Part shown: positions 50,367 through 59,572 of the stretch, piece by piece
Position numbering within the stretch: position 1 is the first letter of the stretch
Layout: each line of letters starts with the position of its first letter
Source: Grammothele lineata
Lineage: Eukaryota; Basidiomycota; Agaricomycetes; Polyporales; Polyporaceae
Assembly: GCA_002150815.3 (NCBI GenBank)
Contig: NDFF03000400.1
Location: 124,001 to 188,000, forward strand
Direction of reading: 5' to 3'
Length of the DNA: 64,000 nucleotides
Translations under genes and position numbers: made by a program
Notes under the pieces: model-generated
What the model saw: the letters and a program-made list of their open reading frames with translations, nothing else
Database searches by the model: none
What the model was told of the DNA's origin: nothing

Positions 50367-50822
50367 TGCCGTCGATGGCACGGAGGAGAATGATGAGGGC
50401 CAGGGGAGAGTGAGCGTCCAGAAGATCGGCCTCCGCGCCGTCTGAGACCTTTGGGCACCGTTCGCTGCGATGCCTGACGTCTAATCGTTCCCAGCACGTG
50501 CCATCATCCCCGCACAGCGTGACATCATATCCTTGTTCACGCCCGGCTAGAACCGCACCAGAACTCGGTGTCCATGGCCAGCGAGCGGCATTTCTTGGCA
50601 TTCGCATTCATTTTGTGGAGACACACCCATATGCTCGAGCCGCTGGTCCAACTCCAATCATCGCGACTCCGCTTCCTTCCGCTTCAAAGTTCAAAGTCGG
50701 CGAGCCGAGTATAAGACATACCAGCGCGTGGGCGCCAAGTACAATCGGGTTGGGTGCTCCTCATGACGTCGTAGTAGAACAGAGGTACAGCGTGGGGTGT
50801 CTAACGTACAACGAACAGAAGT
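50367..50822. promoter_or_regulatory. Upstream region of the PH-protein gene
   Basis: 456 bases between the stop of the reductase gene and the start of the PH-protein gene, both minus strand. No gene; + frames crossing it are shadows of the reductase 3' end. Confidence 0.45.
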
Positions 50823-52288
50823 TTACAATTTTGCCGAAATATCCGACACCTGTACTACCCTTAAATACAGAGCGAGAGCTCAGCGACGGAATCCTATACC
50901 AGGGGCAAGCAGTAGTGAACACTTACAGTTTGCCGGTATTGCCACCCGAGAAAAGCATGTTGATGGCTTCTGGCGCGTTTTGCAGGCCTTTCACGACGTG
51001 GAATCGTCGTTTGAGACTGCCATCCGCAAGCCATGCTGCAATATCTCGCTGCGCCTCCGGATACCGAGATACATAGTCGAAACTAGAGCGAGTATGAATT
51101 TCGGGTGAACGTTGATACTGGTCTACGACTTACACAATGAACCCTTCGATCCTTGCACGCTGCGTGATTAAATTCATGTATGACTGTAGGCCTTGAGGCT
51201 TCGACTTGTCTGTAGAACATCAGCACTTCGCAATACAGTATGCAATAAGTATGATGCGTACTGTAGTCAGAAATCGCGCCTATAACCGCATTGTTAGCTC
51301 TTGTTGCAAAACGTCGAAGAGTTACTCTGATGCTCACCACAAAGAACGACTCGTGCTTTGGGGTTAAGCCTCGTGAGCACAAAGTTCAGGAGCTCCCCGC
51401 CGACGTTATCAAAGAAGACATCGACATAGCCAACAGCGTCCTTGAAGTCCTTGAAGAAAGTCGGGCTCTTGTAATTGAGTGCCTTGTCTACGCCAACGTC
51501 CTTCTCGAGCCAGTCGCACTTCTCCTTCGAGCCGGCGATGGCGAACACTTTCGCGCCCTTCTTCTTGCCAATCTGGCAGACAATAGACCCAGTTGCGCCT
51601 GCAGCACCGGAGACGAGAAGGGTTTCGCCCGCCTTTACCTTGCCCACTTCGAGAAGGCCCTGTAGAGCCATGTCAGCTCGGTGAGACGGGAAAGGACGGA
51701 CTACGTACAAAGTACGCGGTCATACCTGCGGACTACGTCAGAATAGGAGTACAAATATTCGCGCCGATGTGCTTACCGGTCAAGCCGAGAGGGCCCAAGA
51801 AGTCGAGTATATCAAGACCCGGTTTGACACTACCGCACGGTTTAGAACTCTGCTCCGGAAGAGCGTCATGGTAAGACGTACTCGACTTTCTGGGCGAGCT
51901 TGTCGTCAAACACGCCGTACTCTCTCCAGCCTGCGCACCACATGAGTCCACTCCATCTTACGGCGGCGAAAGCATAGAGACACGTACCAAACGTTCCGTC
52001 CACAATATCCCCTTTCCTGAACTTACTGCCTGGCCCAGCCTCGACGACCTCTGCTAGCCCCTGTGCGCGCATGACTTCTCCAATCTGCACCGGGCGGATA
52101 TAGCTCCGCTGGTCGCGCAGCCAACCTCGCATCGCGGGGTCCAGAGAGAGGTAGTGCAGCTTGACGAGAATCTGGCTCGGGCCGGGTTTGAGGTCGAACG
52201 GGACGACCTCGCGCTTGAACGTTGTCGGGGTGATCTCCTCCTTCGGACGCTCGGCGAGGGTGATCTTCGTGTAGTGTGTCGGTGCCAT
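50823..52288 (-). CDS. NADP-dependent medium-chain reductase (quinone/enone reductase type)
   Basis: Exons (minus) 52288-51988, 51930-51882, 51829-51777, 51725-51709, 51659-51338, 51279-51262, 51209-51134, 51082-50927 and 50859-50823 give 342 residues, the usual size. The fourth and sixth exons are only 17 and 18 bases, and both are needed to keep conserved text (GMTAYF and GAISDY). It is a zinc-free member of the MDR superfamily close to leukotriene B4 dehydrogenase/alkenal reductases, which reduce the double bond of enals and enones with NADPH. Seen: N-terminal LHYLSLDPAMRGWL, GITAY-like GMTAYF, nucleotide loop SGAAGATGS, NYK after DKAL, FFDNVGGELL, and an end GGNTGKLVVQVSD. No zinc-ligand Cys cluster. 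Substrate unknown. Divergent from citrate synthase. Confidence 0.92.
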
Positions 52289-52852
52289 ACTGCAGCGTCC
52301 CGGAGGGGGGAAGAGAGCTGGTAAAGAGACTAGGTGGGCAAGAAAGGAGGACGGTCAGGTGTACGGCGCGCTGGGGTCAAGGTCGGGTCGGCAGTTCAGC
52401 GACGCCGGTCTGGGGAAGAGAACGATCACGCGCCGCGGCATACATTCTCCCCGCGGAGCCAAACCTCTCATCTCATACCTTTAACCCGGTCGCCCGGATC
52501 GCCCAATGGTCGGACAACACGTTTGAAGAGGAGTGGGATGGAATATCTCGCAACTGAAGCGGCGGTAGTATGGGATTGGGATGAAAGACGAGAGCCAAGT
52601 CAAGCAGGCGCAACGGGCCGAAGCGCGTCGACGCGTCCGAGTCCCTCATGATCAAAACGCGTCTGTGGGGTTGGGGAACATGTGAAAACACCGGATCAGT
52701 GCAGCCACATCCTTGAGCTCTGCGCCTCCGCCTCGTCAGTGCATCTCCTACCGGTACAATCACGCCGCATATATACCACATTCACGAGACGACGTCATCC
52801 AATACCTAGCCCCCGCTCGCCACCTCCCCACACTTCCCTAACCGCATCAGCT
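52289..52852. promoter_or_regulatory. Divergent upstream region, reductase / citrate synthase
   Basis: 564 bases between divergent starts. ACGCGT words lie near 52630 and 52660. No gene seen. Confidence 0.45.
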
Positions 52853-55523
52853 ATGGGTCGTCCGACGACGTCTTCGCTCCCCGAGGCTGCCCCGCAGGAT
52901 AGTCTTACGGTTAGGGACAACCGGACGGGCAAGACCTATACCATTCCGTGAGTTCCATCTTTCAGCTCCAGCCATGTCGCTCCGGTAGTGACAACGAACT
53001 AGTATATCGGACAATGCTATTTCTGCGACTGCGTTCAAGGCGATGAGTGCGGCCCCGAAGCCTGGAGAACGGGAAGAGAACGAGACCCAGAAGGGTCTGC
53101 GTGTACAGGACAAGGGATTCTTGAACACGGCGGTCATCAGGAGCGAGATCACGTATATTGACGGAGATGCTGGAGGTGCGTACTACGAGCTAAGTCGAAG
53201 TCTGAGCTAAGCTCAGTGCGTCGGCTAGTTCTCCGTTACAGGTACGTCATAGGTGCGAGAATTTCATGGGATTTACTGAATTGGATGCGCATGCAGAGGG
53301 TACCCCATTGAGCAACTGGCACTCAAGTCATCCCACCTCGAGACGGCCTATTTGCTCATCTATGGTTCCCTTCCCACGAAAGACCAATTCAAGTTCTTCG
53401 AGAGCGAAGTAATGCGGCATTCCGTTATGCATTCCGATGCGGAAGGTTTCTTCAGATCTTTCCGGTAAGTCGCTTGTTCGCTGGCTACACCCCTTCAACG
53501 CGAACCTCACCGGAAAATGCCAGATACGATGCGCACCCTATGAGCATGCTCACGAGCGCGTTTGCTATGCTGGGCTCATACTACAGCGAGGCTAACCCCT
53601 CCTTACGAGGTGAGTTGAATTATTCTTTATTGACCTCGTCCCTCTATTGACTCTGAAAACAGGGCAGCGGTTGTACACGCAAGGCGATGCTGCCTCTCTA
53701 GCCGTCATGGATAGACAAATCTACCGTCTCATTGGCAAAGCTACCACGCTTGCTGCGTTAGTCGTTTCCGCCCACGCCATGCGATGCCAACTGACTGACT
53801 AGCTGCGGCGCCCAGAATGGCATACCGTGTCCGTCAAGGTCGTAACTTCGTAACACCTCCCACCGGACTGAGCTACACAGGCTCGTGAGTACCAGTTATT
53901 AATATTGGCAACTTGTGTCTGACGTGTCCGTGAACAGCTTCATGTACCAGATGGATCATCTTGGTGAAGAGAACTACGTCCCAAATCCTGTCCTCGAGAA
54001 GGCGCTGGACGTGCTGTTCCTCATCCACGCCGACCACGAGCTCAATGCGTCTTGTACGACGGTCCTGCAGACAGGGAGTTCCCTAGTGGACCCATACTCT
54101 GCCATTGCGTCAGTCGTTTGTCCGAGCAATTGACGTTCTCGAATCTCATCTAACAACTCGCTCTGACAGCGCCGGTTGTGCATCGTTATAGTGCGTCATT
54201 CATGTCAACTCGACCGTGAGCGTGATTGAACCTAGCTTTATAGCGGACCTCTTCACGGCGGCGCAAATGAGGCTGTCATTCGGATGCTCATCTCTATTGG
54301 AAGGTACATCATTGGCAGCGTGCTACTTGCATCCACGTAATCTCATTGCCTTCGCTAGTCCACAGAACGTACCAGCTTTCATCGAGGCGGTTAAGAAGCG
54401 CGAGAAGACGCTGTCCGGTTTCGGTCACCGGTGAGTCGCGTTTGACGGCTCGTCTGTCCGGGCGCCGCTTACTCCAATGGTCACAGAGTCTACAAGACGG
54501 TGAGTCGGCTGATGCAGCCTAATTCGCCTGCACCATAGGCTGAGAGCGCCGTAGTCGGACCCTCGGTCATTCATCGTTCGGAAAACCGCGGATGAAGTTT
54601 TCAAAGTGTATGTATTCAACACCTCCGACCGGACGCACGGACTAACTAGCGCGTCGAAACGCAGGACCGGCAGGGACGAGCTTCTCGAGACCGCAATGGC
54701 ACTGCACGATGCCGCGATGAAAGATGAGTATTTCATCAAGCGGAAGCTCGCGCCCAACGTGGACTTTTGGTACGTCAGCTCAAGTGGATACCCGTCATGA
54801 CCGTCGCTCACCGAACACGGTTTTCACAGGAGGTGAGTTCCTTTATGAGGTTGTGACGTGCGCGCTCAACATGCGTCAACTGCGTCCGTCAGCGGCCTCA
54901 TCTACCGCGCGATGGGTGAGTTCGCCGTTCACACGTGGATTGCGTCCGATTGTCCGAGGACGGACGACTGAACGCGCTCCATCCGCCCCCGCGGCCTTCG
55001 CAGGCTTCCCGCTCGACTTTTTCCCCGTGCTATTTGCGGTGCCCAGGGTGGTCGGCTGGCTCGCCCACTGGCGGCAGATGATGCTCCAGGAGGGCGGCGT
55101 AAAGATTTGGCGCCCCCGCCAGGTGCGTGCCGCCGGTTTGTTGTTCCTGGCCAATCGGTTGACGGGACGATCGGTGTTTGGCAATTATCTGCCACCGACT
55201 CGCATATACGCGGTGGCTGCCGGAAATGATTCGCGTGCGGGTGTCGGAAACCGCGACCTGGAACCTGCGACCAGGTGTACGTCGGCGAGGGCAAGCGGGA
55301 CTACGTTGCCCTGGAGGAACGTGCGGCGGTCGAGGGCATGCGGCAGACGCCGTCAAAGGTCGAACACGGAGGGTGAGTGGCAGCGGCCTGGCGTGTGTGT
55401 TGATGCTCGTGTTGGCGGCGAGGACTGACTGCTCGGGCGGTACGCGTCGACCGGCGGCGGCTCTGCTACAGGATCACGAAGCGGACGATGTTGGCCACGT
55501 TCAAGGGGAAGAGCAAGTTGTAA
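52853..55523 (+). CDS. Citrate synthase with C-terminal peroxisomal signal SKL
   Basis: Condenses acetyl-CoA and oxaloacetate to citrate. Nineteen exons: 52853-52947, 53003-53175, 53229-53241, 53297-53464, 53524-53609, 53663-53756, 53816-53884, 53938-54108, 54170-54190, 54244-54303, 54359-54430, 54487-54499, 54555-54607, 54665-54769, 54830-54832, 54893-54915, 55004-55122, 55275-55372 and 55472-55523; 495 residues in frame. Catalytic set intact: His in HADHELNAS, His in GFGHRVYK, Asp in NVDFWSG; also LHGGANEAV. No mitochondrial presequence at the N-terminus. The last exon adds 17 residues ending KGKSKL, a PTS1 tripeptide, so a glyoxylate-cycle peroxisomal enzyme is inferred. Several exons are tiny (3, 13, 13, 21 and 23 bases). 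The 3-base exon rests on the protein motif and on two perfect flanking splice-site pairs. Confidence 0.93.
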
Positions 55524-55569
55524 GACGCGCAGGAGACGCGCAGACACGCGCAGACACGCGCAGGAGACG
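55523..55569 (+). repeat. Short GC-rich tandem repeat after citrate synthase
   Basis: Four imperfect units built on ACGCGCAG followed by ACAC or GAG, starting at the last base of the stop codon. It lies in the likely 3' UTR. Confidence 0.7.
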
Positions 55570-56047
55570 GCGAGGGCAACGCGAGGGACACGCGAGGAGG
55601 AGGATGTTGACGACCGGGGGAGGGTGGCCGGGATGTTCGAGAGGATGATGTAGGCTAATCCGCTGTATAGCACGCGTCGTTCTTGGATCACCTTGGAACA
55701 TGCGCTCTCGGAGCTTGGCGGGGCGGCCGTGGCGGGGAAACGGGCGGAGATCTGCCGTGTGCCGCCTCGACCCGCGCCGCCCGGGCGCCTATGAGCGCCG
55801 TCGCTGGGAGAGGGCGGCGCCGAGGACAGGCCGGATCAGGGTCTCGCGTGCCGGGCATGATGTTTTGGGATGTTTGGCGGTCGCGATCGTTGCCAGGCCT
55901 CACGCGGGGAGCGAGCCCGCGTTTGCTTTTCATCTCGTCCTCGCCTCTCGTCCTCCTTCCACGCCCTCGCCTCGCTCCCCCGCGACCGTCCCTTTTATCC
56001 CGCGCCCCTTGAGCTCCCTGCTCCACTCTCTTGCACGTCTATCAACG
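55524..56047. other. Region between citrate synthase and the GPI protein
   Basis: No gene. It begins with the tandem repeat above; the second half is the promoter and pyrimidine-rich leader of the GPI protein gene. Confidence 0.5.
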
Positions 56048-56904
56048 ATGTACTCCACTCTCCTTTCCGTCGCTCTCTTCGCCTCGCTCGCCATCCAGGG
56101 AGCTCTTGCCGAGTTCACCGTCGAGACCCCTTCCGAGATCTCCACCGTACGCACCCTTCTTTTGCCACGACCAGCCCTCGGTGCCTGACCGTCTTGTCTG
56201 CAGTGCTCGGACGTCAAGCTCACCTGGGACAACACCGATGCCGCCTCTTACAATGTCGCTATTGTCCCCTCTGACGACCCTTGCAACAAGATCTTGTGCG
56301 TGCATACACCCGAGAACGGTACTATTCCTCAGGCTAACGTGTTCGGTCCGTAGGGTCGACCTCGGCGACCACACCGTCAACCACATTACCTGGAAGAACG
56401 TGACGCTCTCCCCCGGCACTGCCGTCACGGTCTCCATCCTCGACTCGAACGATGACGAGGCCTGGTCTGGCTCGGTACGTGTTCACGTATACATCAAATT
56501 TTGCGGTCATTCACGGCCAATCCCGCTCGCGCAATTTTAGGTCACCGTAAAGGCTGGCAACGACACCTCCTGCCTCGGCCTCGCGAGCTCCTCCGCTGCG
56601 TCGTCGACCGCCTCGGCGGCGTCCTCCACTGCGTCCTCCACCTCCAAGACGACGTGAGATCTCTTCCATTTCATCAGTCAATGTTCCGATCCGCTGACGG
56701 TGATGTGCTTTCTTTAGTCTCATCGTCAACGCGCAGTCGGCCTCTTCGACCTTCGCTGCGTCTGCCGCGCCTACATCGTCCGACGCTGCCCAGGCGGTCG
56801 GTGCCGCTGCGGGTGGTGTCACCGGTGGTGCCGCCAACCTCAAGCTCTCAGCTTCGACCCTCGCGCTCAGCGCTGTCTTTGCTGTTGCGGCCCTCGCGTT
56901 CTAA
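56048..56904 (+). CDS. GPI-anchored Ser/Thr-rich cell-surface protein
   Basis: Exons 56048-56146, 56204-56295, 56354-56474, 56541-56653 and 56718-56904 give 203 residues. Seen: signal peptide (MYSTLLSVALFASLAIQGALA); a beta-sandwich-like domain of about 100 residues with FTVETPSEISTCSDVKLTW, DPCNKILVDLG, VSILDSNDDEAWSGSVTVK and two Cys likely paired; a Ser/Ala/Thr-rich stalk of about 60 residues (sites for O-mannosylation); and a C-terminal hydrophobic tail after a Gly/Ala-rich omega region (GGAANLKLSASTLALSAVF). This is the layout of the fungal Ser/Thr-rich GPI family related to the Kre9/Knh1 N-terminal domain; wall structural or glucan-related roles are inferred. Highly expressed look: CT-rich leader and strong codon preference. 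Confidence 0.88.
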
Positions 56905-57913
56905 ACCAACCCGCCAGCGCCGGGTTCTAATGCGCTCGATACCCCCTTTCCCCTCTTTTACCTAGTATGGGAAGGAAACGCCATGTATCAGCTACTAGTC
57001 TAGTCTCGTCGCAGCGGCGCCGGATCCTTATCCTTTCCCATTCTTCACACTGGGAGCCCGCGCACCAGAGGCGGGGCTTCCGCGGGCTTTTTCTTCCCTC
57101 TTCTCGGTGGATGTTGTTTTCCTATTATTCTCGACGCGCACCCATCATCCCTCTCCCTCGTAACGTTGGTTGCACGGCTCCTGGTCACGGACCACGACGC
57201 CCGCTGCGTGCGCGTGCGGCGCGTGTGTTCGTGCAAGTGGGCTGGTCGATAGTGTGGTTGGAATCTATATCTTTTGCAAGGTGTACCCCCACCCTTCCTA
57301 GAATCGGTTGCAAGCAATGATTATTTCTATGTATTTCTTGTACCCTCTCTTCGCCACTGTGTTGTATCCGATCCTCGGGCTCCAGCATGACCCCGGTGGC
57401 GACGGGAGGGGAAGAGTGGCGCCTGATGGAACTGAAGTATAATGCACAACCCGTTGAGTGGTTAATTCAACAGTTGGGTCGATGTCGGATTCGTGGAGTC
57501 TATAATGAATTGTCCAGGGCAGGGGGTTTATGAGGCGCCAGTTGGCAACCCATTGTACTAATATCCGAAGGCAGTCCTTGTTGAACAATGGAGATGAGAA
57601 TGATTGGCATGTCTGACTGATGGGGTCGTCGCTCAGACGGTTGAACTCCTATCTTGCAAGTTGCAAGTTAAGATCGTTCTCGCTACATCATTTGGCTGTG
57701 CACCCACGTCGCAAATAATCAGGCCAAATGAATGATGTAACACGGCTCGCATACAGCGTCGCTGGGAACAGTGGGCAGATCATCGAAGATGCTTATTAGT
57801 ACACAGAGGTCTATACAGTATTCCTAATCGACAAGGTGCCAGAATGGCAGGGAAGCAGGAGCGAGACAGATAAACACGCACGAACCCGCATACAGCAACA
57901 AAGAGGGCAAGCG
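56905..57913. terminator. Convergent 3' region, no gene
   Basis: One kilobase between convergent stops of the GPI protein (plus) and Iws1 (minus). No gene, tRNA or repeat recognised. Confidence 0.5.
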
Positions 57914-59202
57914 TCACGCCTTGGACGTCATCTTCCTCGTCAGGCTCTTGAGCCGCTCCGCGTTCTGCTTCCGGCGCTGGATGTCCACGTCGACCGGCGC
58001 ATTGTTCTTCGCGAGCCCCGCGTTCGAGCGCGGCGCGACCGTGTAGCTGCCCAGCTCGCGCTGCGGGATCTGTACCGCGTTCTTCCGGACCCGGTTCTTG
58101 TCGCTCTCCCGCGCGCGCGCAAGGATCGCGTTGAGGCGCTCCCCGCCGCCCCGCGCTCCCCCTGCGGCGCCGTCGGCGTCGCCCTGCGCAGTGGGGATCA
58201 CACGGTCGCGGTAGGACGCAGAACGCTTGATGATCGGGCGGGACCAGATCGAGACGAGGTCGTTGGCGGCGCGCTGGATGTCGGGGGTGACGCGCTTGCA
58301 TTTGGTGTAGAAGAGGATGACGCGGCCGAGGTGCGATTCTTTAAGGACGTTGGTGTCGATGAACTCCATCTTCTTAAGCGTCGGGAAGAACTCTTTCTGG
58401 ATGTCGAGCGCGGGCAGGGACTTGTCTGGCAACGGCTCGAGCCACCGGCACACGCCCTCGAGGAGGTTGTTGTCCATGATGGACTGGGCAAGAGAAGTTC
58501 TGAGGGTGTGCTGAGTATGATGTGTCCGAGGCGTAGAAGAGGTACGCTTACTTCCGAAGCACTTCCATGACCTGAGGGAGCATGCGGAGCTTCGCCGTGG
58601 CGGGTAGCTTCTCCTTGTTCGCCTGGACGTCGTCCGCGGCAGCAGCAAGCATGGCCTCGCGTAGACGAGACACTTCCTCGTCCGCAAACCTGTCCAGAAC
58701 GTCATCGTCGTCCTTTCTCTTCCTCCTGGTGCGGGAGCTCTTCGACGGCTTCAGGATGGCCTCAATCTGCATGTCCAACCTCATCTTGGCCGCTATACCC
58801 ACAAGTTAGGTTTGCCCGTCTCTCGACATAGCCGCAGCGAGCTACGCACCAACATCAGCGGGGTACTGGCTCAGGTCCACCTCCTCCGGAACCCGCTTTT
58901 TCGACGCCCGTTTCCTCTTCCGCGACGTACTCGCCCCCTCCTCCTCACCGCTTCGCCGACCTTTCACTCGCCGCTTGGTCTTCGCAGCGCGCTTCTTGTT
59001 CGCCTGGTATTCGTCTGCAGAGTCTCCCGAAGAGTCGTCCGGTGGCGGAGACTCGCGCCGCTGCGTCGGCTGCAGGTCTGTGGATGCTCGTGAGTAATGG
59101 GGCGTATGGTTAGGATGTGTGCCACGCACCTTCATCGTCTGACGAGAGGTCAGAGTCAGAGTGACCGAAAATGGCCGCGGCCAAGTCGTCTTCCTTGGGC
59201 AT
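57914..59202 (-). CDS. IWS1: Transcription elongation factor Iws1/Spn1
   Basis: Exons (minus) 59202-59130, 59077-58850, 58792-58552 and 58499-57914 give 375 residues. Iws1 binds Spt6 and RNA polymerase II and acts in elongation and mRNA maturation in the nucleus. Seen: acidic, Ser-rich N-tail (FGHSDSDLSSDDE, SPPPDDSSGDSADEY), a Lys/Arg-rich block (KRKRASKKR) likely for nuclear entry, then the conserved TFIIS N-terminal-type (LW) domain: MEVLRKTSLAQSIMDNNLL, LEGVCRWLEPLPDKSLPALD, ESHLGRVILFYTKCKRVTPD, ANDLVSIWSRPI. The C-terminus is basic (NAERLKSLTRKM). The N-tail is shorter than in vertebrates, normal for fungi. Divergent from RAD2. Confidence 0.95.
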
Positions 59203-59572
59203 TTTGGTTGGCCTGAGTCGAGAGAGCGAATGAGTGAGAGACGAGTGTTGTTGGACGAGTGCCACAATCGAGGCCGCCGAGACCTTGAGCGTGTTGAGGG
59301 CACGTCTGGATTGTTAAGGGGTATTATGAGAGATAAGTGAGGCTAGATAAATGACAGTTGGAATTGCATGTTAAGCGCCAGACTACACCTGACTCCAGCG
59401 TGACTAAATAATGCACGCGACGCGTCCGAATGGGCGCTCTGGGATCGCGTCGGAGCCACATTCACCGCTCGACAAGACTCTTCCCCCGTCTTTCTGACTC
59501 CCATATGCCATCTCCTATCACTTTGGGCTGCGTGCATCCGTGGCTCTTTCGACGAGCTGAAAGGACCTCAAG
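59203..59572. promoter_or_regulatory. Bidirectional promoter, IWS1 / RAD2
   Basis: 370 bases between divergent starts. ACGCGT lies at 59420-59425, nearly central. MCB-type sites are common upstream of DNA-repair genes in yeasts; use here is inference. Confidence 0.5.

Noticed and set aside
50498..51076. 192-codon + frame opposite the reductase
   Set aside because: It lies antisense to confirmed reductase exons and has no family resemblance.
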